A DNA stretch of 64,000 nt from Microbacterium sp. USTB-Y (GTDB lineage Bacteria; Actinomycetota; Actinomycetes; Actinomycetales; Microbacteriaceae): the NCBI RefSeq assembly GCF_023703415.1, contig NZ_JAGMTU010000003.1:186001-250000 (forward strand). Reading direction: 5' to 3'. Of this stretch, positions 41,672-55,394 are shown one piece after another. The notes under the pieces are model-generated. The model was given only the letters and a program-made list of their open reading frames with translations, made no database searches and was not told the origin of the DNA. The stretch's first letter is position 1; every line of letters starts with the position of its first letter. The translations under genes and the position numbers were made by a program.

Positions 41672-42808
41672 TCAGCGCTGCGGCACGAGCTCGCCGAGCT
41701 CGGCGCCGATGCGGCGCCCGACCTCGGTGAGCAGAGCGACCGCCTCGGCCATGCTGCGGGCCGGATCCGGCTCCAGTTCCGCGAGCGCGTAGACCCGCTC
41801 GAACCCGGCGGCGCGGGCCGCCTCGGCGCTGAGCGTCGAGCGACCGCACACCGCGATGACCCCGATCCCCGCCGCGCGCGACGCCGCCGCGACCCCGAGC
41901 GGCGTCTTGCCGCCGAGACTCTGGTCGTCGAGGCTGCCCTCGCCGGTGATCACGAGATCGGCGCCGACCAGGGCCTCGGCGAGGCCCGTGAGGCGCTGAA
42001 CGACCTCGACGCCGGGTTCGCGCCGGGCGCCGAGGGCCGCGAGCGCGGCATAGCCGACGCCGCCGGCGCCTCCTGCCCCCGGCAGCTCGGTCGCGGCGCG
42101 GATGCCGGGCTGGCGCTCGAGCAGCGCGGAGTAGCGGGCCAGCGCGGCGTCGAGGGCGGCCACGTCGTCCGGGCTCGCGCCCTTCTGCGGGCCGAACACC
42201 GCCGGCGCCCCCCGCTCGCCGAGCAGCGGGTTGTCGACGTCGCTCGCCAGCACGATCTCCACATCGGCGAGACGCGGATCCAGGCCAAAGACGTCGGCCT
42301 CGGCGATGCGGCTCAGCGCGCCGCCTCCCCCGGGCAGCTCCTGCCCTTCGGCGTCGCGCAGAGAGACGCCGAGCGCCTGGAGCATCCCCGCTCCGCCGTC
42401 CGTGTTGGCGCTGCCGCCGATGCCGAGCACGATGCTCGTCGCACCGTGATCGAGCGCCGCGGCGATCAGCTCGCCGGTGCCGCGGCTGGTGGCTCCGAGC
42501 GCGTCCTTGACGCCGCCCGGAAGCTGGTCCAGTCCGCTCGCGGCCGCCATCTCGATGATCGCCTGCGTGCCGCGCACCCCGAACCGCGCCTGCACCGGCT
42601 GCCCCGTGGGGCCGGTCACCGTCGCCGTGACCTCCTCGAACCCGGCGGCGAGGGCCGCGTCGACCGTGCCCTCTCCGCCATCGGCGACCGGCACCGCGTC
42701 GATGGCAACGTCCGGCGCGACGGCGAGGATCCCCTCCGCGAGTGCGGAGGCCACCTGCGGGCCCGTGGCCGAGCCCTTGAACTTGTCCGAGGCGATCAGG
42801 ATGCGCAT
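41672..42808 (-). CDS. glxK: Glycerate 2-kinase (GarK/GlxK type)
   Basis: 378 residues; ATG 42808 has GGAAGGG upstream. Phosphorylates D-glycerate to 2-phosphoglycerate, the last step from glyoxylate to glycolysis. Family marks: MRILIASDKFKGSATGPQVA at the start, VPVADGGEGTVDAALAAGF near 40, IVLGIGGSANTDGGAGMLQA near 128 and ITGEGSLDDQSLGGKTPLGV near 285. Length is normal. It follows gcl by 150 bp on the same strand and so completes the hyi-glxR-gcl-glxK run. Confidence 0.93.
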   Translation of the reverse strand: MRILIASDKFKGSATGPQVASALAEGILAVAPDVAIDAVPVADGGEGTVDAALAAGFEEVTATVTGPTGQPVQARFGVRGTQAIIEMAAASGLDQLPGGVKDALGATSRGTGELIAAALDHGATSIVLGIGGSANTDGGAGMLQALGVSLRDAEGQELPGGGGALSRIAEADVFGLDPRLADVEIVLASDVDNPLLGERGAPAVFGPQKGASPDDVAALDAALARYSALLERQPGIRAATELPGAGGAGGVGYAALAALGARREPGVEVVQRLTGLAEALVGADLVITGEGSLDDQSLGGKTPLGVAAASRAAGIGVIAVCGRSTLSAEAARAAGFERVYALAELEPDPARSMAEAVALLTEVGRRIGAELGELVPQR

Positions 42809-42958
42809 GCGTCTACCCTTCCAGTCTTTGAGCGTGCCTGCGCCACGCCAGGGTCGCAGATGACGGGGCCCGCTCCGCGAGACTCCCTCCTCGGGGTGAG
42901 ACGGCACGTCAGGCGTGGGGTCTCGTGCCGAGAACGGAGTCTCGCGGTCGGGTCGCGC

Positions 42959-44746
<1,788 letters not shown>

Positions 44747-44771
44747 GAGAAGTTCCTTTAGGTCTGGTTTG

Positions 44772-44865
44772 TGGTCGTTGAGCGAGCGAAGCGAGACGAA
44801 ACGCAGTGCTCTGCCGGAGACGCCGTTTCGTCTTGGTCGCCTTCGGCGTCCTCGCTCAACGACCC
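44772..44865. repeat. Dispersed repeat, family 3 (copy 6), inside an operon
   Basis: GTGGTCGTTGAGCGAGCGAA, GAGACGAAACGC facing GCCGTTTCGTCTTGG, then GCCTTCGGCGTCCTCGCTCA. Unlike most copies it sits between glxR and gcl, which face the same way. Confidence 0.75.
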
Positions 44866-44876
44866 CGAAGAATGGG

Positions 44877-45752
44877 TCAGTTGCCGGAGAGCTCGTTGGT
44901 GAGCTTGAACAGGCCGGAGTGGTCCAGCCCGCCGTCGCCGCGGGCGACGAGCGCGTTCACGAGCTGAGCGACGGCGGCGCCGAGCGGGACGGTGACCCCG
45001 ACCGAGCGCGCAGCCGACGTGACGATGCCCAGATCCTTGTTGTGGAGGGCGAGGCGGAAGCCGGGCGCGAAGTCGCGGTTCAGCATCTTCTGGCCCTTCT
45101 GGTCGAGGACCTTGGATCCGGCGAGACCGCCGCCGAGCACGGTGAGCGCCGCGTCGGTGTCGACGCCGAACGCCTCGAGGAAGACGACCGCCTCGGCGAG
45201 CGCCTGGATGTTGACCGCGACGATGAGCTGGTTGGCCGCCTTCACGGTCTGCCCGGCGCCAGCGGGGCCGACATGCACGATGGTCTTGCCGATCGCGTTG
45301 AGCACCGGCTCGGCCTTCGCGAAGTCCTCGGGGGATCCGCCGACCATGATCGACAGGACGGCATCGATCGCGCCCTGCTCGCCGCCCGACACGGGGGCGT
45401 CGACGGCGCCGAAGCCGGCGGCCACGGCCTCCTCGGCGAGCTCCTTGGCGACGTCCGGGCGGATCGACGAGTTGTCGATCCACAGCGCGCCGGCCTTGGC
45501 GTTCGCGAACACCCCGTCCGGGCCCTGCACGACGCCGGCCACATCCGGGGAGTCCGGGACCATGGTGATGACGACGTCGGCGTCCTTGACCGCGTCGGCG
45601 ATGCTGGTGGCGGCGGTGCCGCCCGCGGCGGCGAGCTTGTCGATCGCCTCCTGGCTGCGGTTGAAGCCGGCGACGTCGTAGCCGGCGGCGACGAGGTTCT
45701 TCGCCATGGGCAGGCCCATGATGCCGAGGCCGATGAATGCGATGCGGGTCAT
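44877..45752 (-). CDS. glxR: Tartronate semialdehyde reductase (2-hydroxy-3-oxopropionate reductase)
   Basis: 291 residues; AAGGAG precedes ATG 45752. NAD(P)H-dependent reduction of tartronate semialdehyde to D-glycerate. Rossmann motif [20 protein letters not shown] at 3-22, FNRSQEA supplies the cofactor-selecting Arg, [20 protein letters not shown] near 117 is the substrate-binding DxPVSGG signature, and the catalytic Lys lies in [12 protein letters not shown] near 170. Beta-hydroxyacid dehydrogenase family, normal length. 32 bp downstream of hyi and expected to be cotranscribed from site E. Confidence 0.94.
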   Translation of the reverse strand: MTRIAFIGLGIMGLPMAKNLVAAGYDVAGFNRSQEAIDKLAAAGGTAATSIADAVKDADVVITMVPDSPDVAGVVQGPDGVFANAKAGALWIDNSSIRPDVAKELAEEAVAAGFGAVDAPVSGGEQGAIDAVLSIMVGGSPEDFAKAEPVLNAIGKTIVHVGPAGAGQTVKAANQLIVAVNIQALAEAVVFLEAFGVDTDAALTVLGGGLAGSKVLDQKGQKMLNRDFAPGFRLALHNKDLGIVTSAARSVGVTVPLGAAVAQLVNALVARGDGGLDHSGLFKLTNELSGN

Positions 45753-45784
45753 GTCTTCGCTCCTTCGCGGACGTTCTGGTGGGT

Positions 45785-46585
45785 TCAGGCCTGAGCGGCC
45801 GAGGTGGTGATCCAGGCGAAGGGATCCGCCTGGGTGGCCTTGTACTCGAGGCCGATGACGCCGGCGTAGCCGCCGGCCTGGGCGTCGGCGATCCACTGCT
45901 CGAGCGGGAGGTCGCCGGTGCCGGGCTCGCCGCGGCCGGGGGCGTCGGCGATCTGGATGTGACCGAACTCGGCGGCGTGCTCGGCGATCACCGCGGGCAC
46001 GTCGTCGCCGTTGACGGCGAGGTGGTAGAAGTCGGCGAGCAGGCGGACGTTGTCGACGCCCTCCTCGACCTTGACCCGGTCGATGATCGCCAGCGCGTCG
46101 GCGGCGGTCTTCAGCGGGTAGGTGTCCATGCCGGAGACCGGCTCGAGCAGCACGATGCCGCCGAGCTCGGCGACCGCACGGCCCGCGGCGGCGAGGTTCT
46201 TCACGGCCAGGTCGTCCTGCGCCTGCGGCTCGACGCCCTCGAGGCGGTTCCCGTAGAGCGCGTTGAACGCGGTGGTGCCGAGGCGGCGGCCGATCTCGAC
46301 GACGACGTCGATGTTGGCGGCGAACTCGTCCTCGCGGCCGACCCACGACACCAGGCCGCGGTCGCCGCCCGGCATGTCGCCGGCGAAGAAGTTCAGTCCC
46401 GTCAGCTGCACGCCCGCGTCCTGGATGGCGGCGACGAACGCGTCGACCTCCTCCGGCGCGGGAACGGCGACGGAGAACGGCCACCAGTACTCCACGGCGT
46501 CGAAGCCGGCGGCCTTCGCGGCGGCCGGGCGCTCGAGGATCGGCAGCTCGGTCAGAAGGATGGAGGCGTTGACGGTGTAGGTCAT
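45785..46585 (-). CDS. hyi: Hydroxypyruvate isomerase
   Basis: 266 residues, TIM-barrel of the Hyi/AP-endonuclease-2 superfamily. Interconverts hydroxypyruvate and tartronate semialdehyde. Signature parts: NASILLTELPILERPAAAKA at the N-terminus, AVEYWWPFSVAVP near 30, LTGLNFFAGDMPGGDRGLVS near 60-80, VLLEPVSGMDTYPL (metal Glu) near 148, RLLADFYHLAVNGDD (Asp, His) near 182 and HIQIADAPGRGEPGTG near 212. First gene of the operon; operator site E lies 37 bp upstream of its ATG. Confidence 0.94.
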   Translation of the reverse strand: MTYTVNASILLTELPILERPAAAKAAGFDAVEYWWPFSVAVPAPEEVDAFVAAIQDAGVQLTGLNFFAGDMPGGDRGLVSWVGREDEFAANIDVVVEIGRRLGTTAFNALYGNRLEGVEPQAQDDLAVKNLAAAGRAVAELGGIVLLEPVSGMDTYPLKTAADALAIIDRVKVEEGVDNVRLLADFYHLAVNGDDVPAVIAEHAAEFGHIQIADAPGRGEPGTGDLPLEQWIADAQAGGYAGVIGLEYKATQADPFAWITTSAAQA

Positions 46586-46622
46586 GGGATCGTCCTTGAT
46601 TCAGTGATGATGCGAGATCTAA

Positions 46623-46658
46623 TTCCGAATTATGGAAAGAAAATCTTGATTGATGAAA
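46623..46658. promoter_or_regulatory. Purine-regulon operator, site E
   Basis: TTCCGAATTATGGAA (46623-46637) and TCTTGATTGATGAAA (46644-46658), starts 21 bp apart, just upstream of hyi. Confidence 0.7.
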
Positions 46659-46701
46659 GTTTAGGCCGAGGCACTCGGAGTTGTCAACGGGTCCTCCCCC
46701 A

Positions 46702-46800
46702 CGGGGTCGTTGAGCGAGGACGCCGCAGGCGACCGACACGAGACGCGACGCCCTCGCGCGGGTGCGGCGTTCCGTCTCGCTCCGCTCGCTCGACGGCCCC
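46702..46800. repeat. Dispersed repeat, family 3 (copy 7)
   Basis: CGGGGTCGTTGAGCGAGGAC, degenerate GAGACGCGAC facing GCGGCGTTCCGTCTC, then CGCTCGACGG. Downstream of the allE stop. Confidence 0.65.
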
Positions 46801-46821
46801 GGAAGGAGGCGGCCCGGACGA

Positions 46822-46853
46822 CGAACGCCGCCCCCTGGAGGGAGCGGCGTTCG
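46822..46853 (-). terminator. Hairpin after allE
   Basis: CGAACGCCGC / GCGGCGTTCG stem with extra CCC/GGG pairs inside, 31 bp after the allE stop. It is followed by a CCTTCGACCGGCTCGGGGAC sequence, related to the fragment at 60650. Confidence 0.65.
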
Positions 46854-46884
46854 CGCGGGCCTTCGACCGGCTCGGGGACCGTCG

Positions 46885-47706
46885 TCAGGTCAGGCGGATC
46901 TGACGGTTCATGTCCTTGTAGAGCAGGTAGCGGAAGTCCTCCGGACCGCCGGCGTAGCAGGCCTGCGGGCAGAACGCGCGCAGCAGCATGTAGTCGCCGG
47001 CCTCGCACTCCACCCAGTCGTCGTTGAGGCGGTAGACGGCCTTGCCCTGCAGCACGAACAGGCCGTGCTCCATGATGTGCGTCTCGGCGAACGGGATGGA
47101 TCCGCCCGGCTTGAAAGTCACGATGTTGACCTGCATGTCGTGCGCCATGTCGCTCGCGTCCGAGAAGCGCGTGGTCGACCACACGTCGTCGGTGTCGGGC
47201 ATCGAGACCGGCTCGATGTCGTTGTCGCTCGTGACGAACGACGCGGGCGCATCGATCCCGTCGAGGTACTCGTAGGCCTTGCGGATCCAGTGGAAGCTGG
47301 TCAGCTCGGAACCCTCGTTCGCGAGCGACCACTGCGCGTTCGGGGTGATGAACGCATAGCCGCCGGCCTCGAGCACGTGCCGCTCGCCCTCGAGAGTGAG
47401 GGTGAGCTCGCCGGTCGTGACGAACAGCACGCTCTCCACGCCGGCCTCGGGCTCGGGCTTGGCGGCGCCGCCGCCCGGCGCGATCTCGACGATGAGCTGC
47501 GAGAACGTCTGCGCCGAGCTCGGCGTGGGCCGGGCGAGGATCCAGGCGCGGGTGTCGGTGAAGCCGGGCAGGCTCGAGGTGACGATGTCGCGCAGCACGC
47601 CCTTCGGAATGAACGAGTAGGCGAGCTTGACGACCGCGCGGTCGGTGAGCAGGTCGGACTGCGGGGGCAGGCCGCCGGCCGGGGTGTAGTAAGTGCGGGT
47701 GCTCAA
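46885..47706 (-). CDS. allE: (S)-ureidoglycine aminohydrolase
   Basis: 273 residues, bicupin. Converts ureidoglycine to ureidoglycolate with release of ammonia. Starts [20 protein letters not shown] and [18 protein letters not shown], as in AllE/YlbA; the second cupin has [20 protein letters not shown] (Mn ligands His, Glu, His) near 200 and ends [23 protein letters not shown] start chosen since AAGGAGG lies 7 bp upstream, and its TTGA overlaps the stop of the DUF6986 gene: the two are translationally coupled. Part of the malic enzyme - DUF6986 - allE operon under site F. Confidence 0.92.
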   Translation of the reverse strand: MSTRTYYTPAGGLPPQSDLLTDRAVVKLAYSFIPKGVLRDIVTSSLPGFTDTRAWILARPTPSSAQTFSQLIVEIAPGGGAAKPEPEAGVESVLFVTTGELTLTLEGERHVLEAGGYAFITPNAQWSLANEGSELTSFHWIRKAYEYLDGIDAPASFVTSDNDIEPVSMPDTDDVWSTTRFSDASDMAHDMQVNIVTFKPGGSIPFAETHIMEHGLFVLQGKAVYRLNDDWVECEAGDYMLLRAFCPQACYAGGPEDFRYLLYKDMNRQIRLT

Positions 47707-48977
47707 GAGACGGCCTCCTTGGTCGTGAGCTTCGGATGGGCGAGGCGGACGAGCGCCTCCGGCTCGGAGCCGGTCGCCGCGCGGACCTCCTCGGCCGTGA
47801 GCGCGCCGCACTCGAGGCCGCGCACGACGAACCGTGCGAGGGCCCGGGCCGTCGCCGGCTCGTCCATGATCGTGGCGTCGCTGCCGTGCAGGTAGTTGTC
47901 CAGGCGCTTGGCGGCCGCGGCGAACCCCTCGCGGTAGAACGCGTAGGTCGCGAGGTACCGGGTCGGCAGCTGCGCGGCGTGCAGGTCCCAGCCCTGGTAG
48001 TAGCCGCGCTCGAGCGAGCGCCGCACCAGGCGCGCGTGCAGCTTCCATGCCTCGATGACGTGCTCCGGATCGCCGACGGGGATCACGTTGGTGGATCCGT
48101 CGGAGATCCGCACGCCGGTCTCGGCGACGGCGACCTGCATCACCTGCTTGGCGAAGTCGGCCGCCGGGTGCTCCATCGACTGGTAGGCGGCCGCGATCTG
48201 CAGGGAGGCGCTGTAGTCGTAGGTGCCGTAGTGCAGGGCGGAGACCCGGCCGTCGGCGCGGTGCAGGAGCGTGGCGACGGGAACCGATCCGTCGGCCGCG
48301 ACGATGAGCTGCGGCGTCTCCATCTGCACCTCGAAGCGCAGCCGTCCCGCCGGCAGCCCGAGACGCTGCTCGAACAGCTCGCAGAGCGCGACCATGGCCT
48401 CGACCTGCTCGACCGTGGTGACCTTCGGCAGCGTCAGCACGAGCCCGTCCGGGAGTCCGCCGGTGCGGACGAGCGTCGTCAGGAACAGGTCGAGCGTGCG
48501 GATCCCGCGCCGGCGCGTGGGCGCCTCGAAGCACTTGAACCGGATGCCGATGAACGGCGGGGCGACGCCGGCCGCGACGGCGGCGGACACCCGTTCGGCG
48601 GCGAGGACCGCATCCGCGTCCTCCTCGTCGTCGGGGCGGGCGCCGTAGCCGTCCTCGAAGTCGAGACGGAGGTCCTCGATCGGCTCGCGCTGCAGCTTGG
48701 CGTCCACGAGCGGGGCCAGCTCGTCGGCGAGCGCGCCGAGTCCCACGGCCTGCGCGAGGGCGACCGCGCCGCCGAAGTCGGCGACGGCCTGCGCCGCGAC
48801 CTGCCCGAAGGCGGCCGGCAGCTCGGGCCGGTACCGGTCGGCGGGCACGTACAGCGTGTGCACGGGCTGACGGGATCCGTCGTCACCGGGGTACTCGGTC
48901 GCCAGCAGCGTGTCGGTGCCGGAGAGGCGGGCGTCGACGTCGGCGAGATCGCCCTCGCCGAGGGTGCCTGCGGACAT
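47703..48977 (-). CDS. DUF6986 (HpcH/CitE-like barrel) protein, candidate lyase
   Basis: 424 residues; ATG 48977 chosen with AAGGAG 8 bp upstream. Contains HpcH/HpaI-CitE-like landmarks in order: [20 protein letters not shown] near 102 (cf. DVEDAV), [16 protein letters not shown] near 140, [17 protein letters not shown] near 180, [19 protein letters not shown] near 210 and [14 protein letters not shown] near 240 (cf. GxxDL), typical of metal-dependent aldolases/lyases that handle glyoxylate or pyruvate. No assigned reaction. Coupled to allE and adjacent to malic enzyme, so its substrate is probably the AllE product ureidoglycolate or glyoxylate. Hypothesis only. Confidence 0.8.
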   Translation of the reverse strand: MSAGTLGEGDLADVDARLSGTDTLLATEYPGDDGSRQPVHTLYVPADRYRPELPAAFGQVAAQAVADFGGAVALAQAVGLGALADELAPLVDAKLQREPIEDLRLDFEDGYGARPDDEEDADAVLAAERVSAAVAAGVAPPFIGIRFKCFEAPTRRRGIRTLDLFLTTLVRTGGLPDGLVLTLPKVTTVEQVEAMVALCELFEQRLGLPAGRLRFEVQMETPQLIVAADGSVPVATLLHRADGRVSALHYGTYDYSASLQIAAAYQSMEHPAADFAKQVMQVAVAETGVRISDGSTNVIPVGDPEHVIEAWKLHARLVRRSLERGYYQGWDLHAAQLPTRYLATYAFYREGFAAAAKRLDNYLHGSDATIMDEPATARALARFVVRGLECGALTAEEVRAATGSEPEALVRLAHPKLTTKEAVS

Positions 48978-48982
48978 ACCCG

Positions 48983-50374
48983 TCACTCCTTCGACGACTC
49001 GACGACGCGCACGATCGCCTCGGCGACGGCGCCGGCCACGAGCGGGTCGAAGACGCTCGGGATGATGAAGCTCGCGTTGAGCTCGTCATCGCCGATGCGC
49101 TCGGCGATGGCGCCCGCGGCTGCGACCAGCATAGGCGGCGTGATGTCCGACACGCCGGCGTCGAGCAGGCCGCGGAAGAAGCCGGGGAACGCGAGGACGT
49201 TGTTGATCTGGTTGGGGAAGTCGCTGCGGCCCGTGGCCACCACCGCGGCGTGCTTGGAGGCGACGATCGGGTCGACCTCCGGCGTCGGGTTCGCCATCGC
49301 GAACACGATCGCGTCGTCGGCCATGGCCGCGATGTCGGCCTCGTCCAGGATGTTCGGGGCGCTCACGCCGATGAACACGTCGGCGTCGACCACGGCCTCC
49401 TTGAGCGTGCCGCGGAAGTCGCGCGGGTTGGTGGTCGCGGCGAGCTCCTTGCGGTGCGCGTCGGCGTACTCCTCGCCGCGGTGGATCGCGCCGTTGCGGC
49501 CGCAGGCGACGATGTCGACGGCCCCCTCGGCGAGCAGCAGCTGCACGATCGCGTTGCCCGCGGCCCCGACGCCGGAGACCACGATCCGCACCTCGCCGAT
49601 CGTCTTGCCGACGACCTTGAGCGCGTTGCGGAGGGCGGCCAGGGTGACGATCGCGGTGCCGTGCTGGTCGTCGTGGAAGACCGGGATGTCGAGCTCGTCG
49701 CGCAGGCGCGCCTCGATCTCGAAGCAGCGGGGGGCGGCGATGTCCTCGAGGTTCACGCCGCCGTAGACCGGGGCGATCGCCTTCACGATCTTGATGATCT
49801 CCTCGGTGTCCTTGGTGTCCAGGCAGACCGGCCAGGCGTCGACGTTGGCGAACTGCTTGAACAGGGCGGCCTTGCCCTCCATGACCGGCAGCGCGGCCTC
49901 CGGGCCGATGTCGCCGAGGCCGAGCACGGCGGTGCCGTCGGTGACCACGGCGATCGTGTTGCGCTTGACGGTGAGGTTGCGGGCCTTGCTCTTGTCCTCG
50001 GCGATCGCCATGCAGACGCGGGCGACGCCCGGCGTGTAGGCGCGGGACAGGTCGTCACGGTTGCGCAGCGGCACGCTGGGCACGACCTCGAGCTTGCCGC
50101 CGAGGTGCATCAGGAAGGTGCGGTCGCTGACCTGGCGGACGGTGACGTCGTCCAGCGCGTCGATCGCGTCGCGCACCTGCTCGGCGTGCTCCTCGCCGGT
50201 CGTGTTGCACGTGAGGTCGACGACGATCGTGGTCGGGTGCGACTCGACGACGTCGAGCGCGGTGACGACGGCGCCCGCGTCCGCGGCCGCGGCGGCGAGC
50301 TCGCTCGTGACAGTGAAGTTGGACGGCGCGTCGATGCGCAGCGTGATCGAATTGCCGGGACCCGGGTTCGCCAT
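48983..50374 (-). CDS. NAD(P)-dependent malic enzyme with N-terminal ACT domain
   Basis: 463 residues; AGGAGGAA before ATG. Residues about 8-85 form an ACT-like regulatory domain ([20 protein letters not shown] ... [13 protein letters not shown]). The catalytic part follows: [18 protein letters not shown] (substrate Tyr), [20 protein letters not shown] near 145, the Lys in [26 protein letters not shown] and [20 protein letters not shown] (metal Glu/Asp), then Rossmann [17 protein letters not shown] near 270. Decarboxylates malate to pyruvate. In this operon it can process malate made by malate synthase from glyoxylate. Divergent from the IclR gene with site F between. Confidence 0.93.
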   Translation of the reverse strand: MANPGPGNSITLRIDAPSNFTVTSELAAAAADAGAVVTALDVVESHPTTIVVDLTCNTTGEEHAEQVRDAIDALDDVTVRQVSDRTFLMHLGGKLEVVPSVPLRNRDDLSRAYTPGVARVCMAIAEDKSKARNLTVKRNTIAVVTDGTAVLGLGDIGPEAALPVMEGKAALFKQFANVDAWPVCLDTKDTEEIIKIVKAIAPVYGGVNLEDIAAPRCFEIEARLRDELDIPVFHDDQHGTAIVTLAALRNALKVVGKTIGEVRIVVSGVGAAGNAIVQLLLAEGAVDIVACGRNGAIHRGEEYADAHRKELAATTNPRDFRGTLKEAVVDADVFIGVSAPNILDEADIAAMADDAIVFAMANPTPEVDPIVASKHAAVVATGRSDFPNQINNVLAFPGFFRGLLDAGVSDITPPMLVAAAGAIAERIGDDELNASFIIPSVFDPLVAGAVAEAIVRVVESSKE

Positions 50375-50444
50375 GATTCCTCCTCATCGAGACGTCCGGG
50401 CAGAGGGCTCGGGCGCCGGTTACGGTGATGAAACTCTTTACAAC

Positions 50445-50480
50445 TTTCGTATTGTGGACACTATTATCTCCATCGTGGAA
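50445..50480. promoter_or_regulatory. Purine-regulon operator, site F
   Basis: TTTCGTATTGTGGAC (50445-50459) and ATCTCCATCGTGGAA (50466-50480), 70 bp from the malic enzyme start and 87 bp from the IclR start, so it can serve both and give autoregulation. Confidence 0.7.
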
Positions 50481-50567
50481 GTTTTGCGCAAGGTGCGTTT
50501 CGAACGCACTCGGATTTCCGGCGCGCGACTCTCGCATGATGGAATAATCACGACGACGGGAGCGAGA

Positions 50568-51359
50568 ATGACGGATATTTCGAACGCGAAGAAGGCGGAT
50601 CCGAAGGCGGGCAAGAGCTCGGGATCCGGTGTGCAGTCGGTCGAGCGCGTGTTCGAGCTCCTCGAGCTCGTCACCGACGCCGGTGGCGACGTGACGCTCA
50701 GCGAGCTCTCGGCGTCGACGGACCTGCCGCTGCCCACCATCCACCGGCTGCTGCGCACCCTCGTCTCGCTGGGATACGCGCGACAGCTGCCCAACCGCCG
50801 CTACGCCCTCGGCCCGCGTCTCATCCGCATCGGCGAAGGGGCCTCCCGACAGTTCGGCGCGCTCGCACGTCCGCAGCTGAAGACCCTCGTCGACGCCCTG
50901 GGCGAGAGCGCCAACATGGCCGTGCTCGACGGGGACATGGTCGTCTACGTCGCCCAGGTGCCCTCGCAGCACTCGATGCGCATGTTCACGGAGGTCGGCC
51001 GGCGCGCCAACGTGCACGACACCGGCGTGGGCAAGGCGATCCTCGCCCAGCTCGACGACGACACCGTGCGCGGCATCGTCGGCCGCACCGGCATGAGCAC
51101 CCCGACCGAGTACAGCATCGGCACCGTGGACGCGCTGCTGAAGGAGCTCGACCTCATCCGCGAGCGCGGCTACTCGATCGACGAGCAGGAGCAGGAGATC
51201 GGCGTGCGCTGCTACGCCATGGCCGTGCCCGGCGCCCCGACCCCGACCGCGGTCTCGGTCTCGGGTCCGATCGCCCGCGTGACCGAGGAGTTCGCGCACC
51301 GCGCGGTGCCGCTCCTGCGCGAAGCCGCCACGGCGATCGCCGCCGACCTGGAGGCCTGA
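50568..51359 (+). CDS. IclR-family regulator, proposed purine/glyoxylate regulon controller
   Basis: 263 residues; GGGAG precedes the ATG. A 24-residue Lys/Ser-rich leader, then the winged helix: VQSVERVFELLELVTDAGGD near 24 and LSELSASTDLPLPTIHRLLR near 48-67, LVSLGYARQLPNRRYALG. The IclR effector domain spans about 85-255, with GESANMAVLDGDMVVYVAQV, HDTGVGKAILAQLDDD and GVRCYAMAVP-type ligand pocket (Cys near 221) resembling AllR-like glyoxylate/allantoin sensors. Located inside the purine cluster, divergent from malic enzyme with operator site F between them. Role as the protein binding all nine sites is inference. Confidence 0.88.
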   Translation: MTDISNAKKADPKAGKSSGSGVQSVERVFELLELVTDAGGDVTLSELSASTDLPLPTIHRLLRTLVSLGYARQLPNRRYALGPRLIRIGEGASRQFGALARPQLKTLVDALGESANMAVLDGDMVVYVAQVPSQHSMRMFTEVGRRANVHDTGVGKAILAQLDDDTVRGIVGRTGMSTPTEYSIGTVDALLKELDLIRERGYSIDEQEQEIGVRCYAMAVPGAPTPTAVSVSGPIARVTEEFAHRAVPLLREAATAIAADLEA

Positions 51360-51392
51360 GGCCCACCCCGAGGTCGCGCCCTCGCACGGCAC

Positions 51393-51521
51393 CCCGGGGT
51401 CGTTGAGCGAGGACGCGCAGCGACCGAGACGAAACGCGGTGCCCTCTCGAGAATCGCCTGGGGGCGCAGCGTTTCGTCTCCCTCCGGCTGCGCCGGTGCT
51501 CGCTCAACGACCCCGACAGGC
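51393..51521. repeat. Dispersed repeat, family 3 (copy 8)
   Basis: CCGGGGTCGTTGAGCGAGGA, GAGACGAAACGCGG facing AGCGTTTCGTCTCC, then GGTGCTCGCTCAACGACCCC. Between convergent IclR and aceE genes. Confidence 0.75.
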
Positions 51522-51564
51522 AGAGGGCTCCGGCTGCGCCGGTGCGGGCGCAGCGACCAGGCAG

Positions 51565-51593
51565 AAGGCGCCGAGCAGATGCTCGGCGCCTTT
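51565..51593. terminator. Perfect hairpin between iclR and aceE
   Basis: AAGGCGCCGAGCA / TGCTCGGCGCCTT, 2-nt loop, followed by T on the + strand; 7 bp after the aceE stop. Confidence 0.85.
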
Positions 51594-51599
51594 CTGGCG

Positions 51600-54305
<2,706 letters not shown>

Positions 54306-54393
54306 CTTCGGCCTTTCTGTGAGAAGTCGGGGTGACCTGTTAGATGTAGGGGGCTGCCGGTTCGGCAGCGGAGTCGAGTCGTGAGGAGTGAGG

Positions 54394-55140
54394 ATGCACG
54401 CACGCATCGCTGTGGTGACGGGGGCGGGATCCGGGATCGGGCGCGCCGTGGCGCGCACCATGCTGGCCGCCGGATACCGCGTCGCGCTCGCCGGGCGGCG
54501 CGAGGCTGCGCTGGCGGAGACGGCGGCCGGGCATCCGGACGCGCTGGTGGTCCCGACAGACGTGACGGTCGAGACCGAGGTGGACGCCCTGTTCGACCGG
54601 GTGGTGCGCGAGTGGGGCCGCGTGGACATGCTGTTCAACAACGCCGGCGCCTTCGGCCCCGCCGTCTCGGCGGCGGACATCGAGCTCGCCGACTGGGAGC
54701 AGACGCTCGCGGTGAACCTGACCGGCGCGCTGCTCTGCGCGCGGGCGGCGATGCGGACGATGCGCGCGCAGGCACCCCAGGGCGGCCGCATCATCAACAA
54801 CGGCTCGATCTCGGCGCAGGCGCCACGACCGCTGTCGGTGGCGTACGCCGTGAGCAAGCACGCCCTCACGGGGCTCACCCGCTCCATCGACCTGGACGGC
54901 CGGCCGTTCCGCATCTCGTGCGGTCAGATCGACATCGGCAACACCCGCACCGAGATCATGGATGAGCTCGGGGTCGGATCCGGCGCGCTGCAGGCCGACG
55001 GCTCCCGCAAGGTCGAGCCCACGTTCTCCGTCGACGAGGCCGCCCGCACCGTGCTGTTCATGGCGGATCTGCCGCTCGAGGCCAACATCGGGGCGCTCAC
55101 GATCACCGCGAGCGGGATGCCGTTCGGCGGGCGCGGCTGA
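54394..55140 (+). CDS. Short-chain dehydrogenase/reductase
   Basis: 248 residues; GAGGAGTGAGG precedes ATG 54394. Classical [23 protein letters not shown] at 9-28 (dinucleotide-binding TGxxxGIG), NNAGAFG near 87, catalytic Ser in [10 protein letters not shown] near 138 and Tyr/Lys in [11 protein letters not shown] near 151. The N-terminal AGRREAAL after strand 2 favours NADP. Substrate unknown. Divergent from aceE across an 88-bp gap, convergent with the uricase operon. Confidence 0.9.
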   Translation: MHARIAVVTGAGSGIGRAVARTMLAAGYRVALAGRREAALAETAAGHPDALVVPTDVTVETEVDALFDRVVREWGRVDMLFNNAGAFGPAVSAADIELADWEQTLAVNLTGALLCARAAMRTMRAQAPQGGRIINNGSISAQAPRPLSVAYAVSKHALTGLTRSIDLDGRPFRISCGQIDIGNTRTEIMDELGVGSGALQADGSRKVEPTFSVDEAARTVLFMADLPLEANIGALTITASGMPFGGRG

Positions 55141-55237
55141 GGGATCGCGGGGGTTCGCGATCATCGGCGGACCTCCTCGTCGCCTCCCGCTCTCTGCTGA
55201 GACGACGGGGTTCTTGCTCGGTTCCGGATCCAGTTGA

Positions 55238-55273
55238 TTTCAGATCGTGGAAGATAAATTTCAGATTGCGTAA
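55238..55273. promoter_or_regulatory. Purine-regulon operator, site G (orphan)
   Basis: TTTCAGATCGTGGAA (55238-55252) and TTTCAGATTGCGTAA (55259-55273), starts 21 bp apart. It lies between the 3' ends of the SDR and uricase genes, with no gene starting near it on either strand. Confidence 0.7.
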
Positions 55274-55336
55274 CTAGTTTCCTCCGACGAGGGGGTCCTT
55301 GTCAAGGTTCCGGACCTTCGCAGACGCCGGGAGACG

Positions 55337-55372
55337 CGAATGCGGGGCCCGGTGAACCGGGCCCCGCATTCG
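55337..55372 (-). terminator. Uricase operon terminator
   Basis: Perfect 16-bp stem CGAATGCGGGGCCCGG / CCGGGCCCCGCATTCG, 4-nt loop, 22 bp after the uricase stop. Confidence 0.85.
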
Positions 55373-55394
55373 TGTGACGGTCGTGGTCGGGCGC

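Noticed and set aside
54306..54393. Purine operator upstream of aceE
   Set aside because: Searched for TTYCR-N5-YGGAA pairs in the aceE/SDR gap; none found, so aceE is not assigned to the regulon.
54340..55164. Minus-strand open frame with a good GGAGG and ATG opposite the SDR gene, downstream of orphan operator G
   Set aside because: Considered as the missing target of operator G, but its translation is typical shadow composition and the SDR gene on the other strand has all its motifs.
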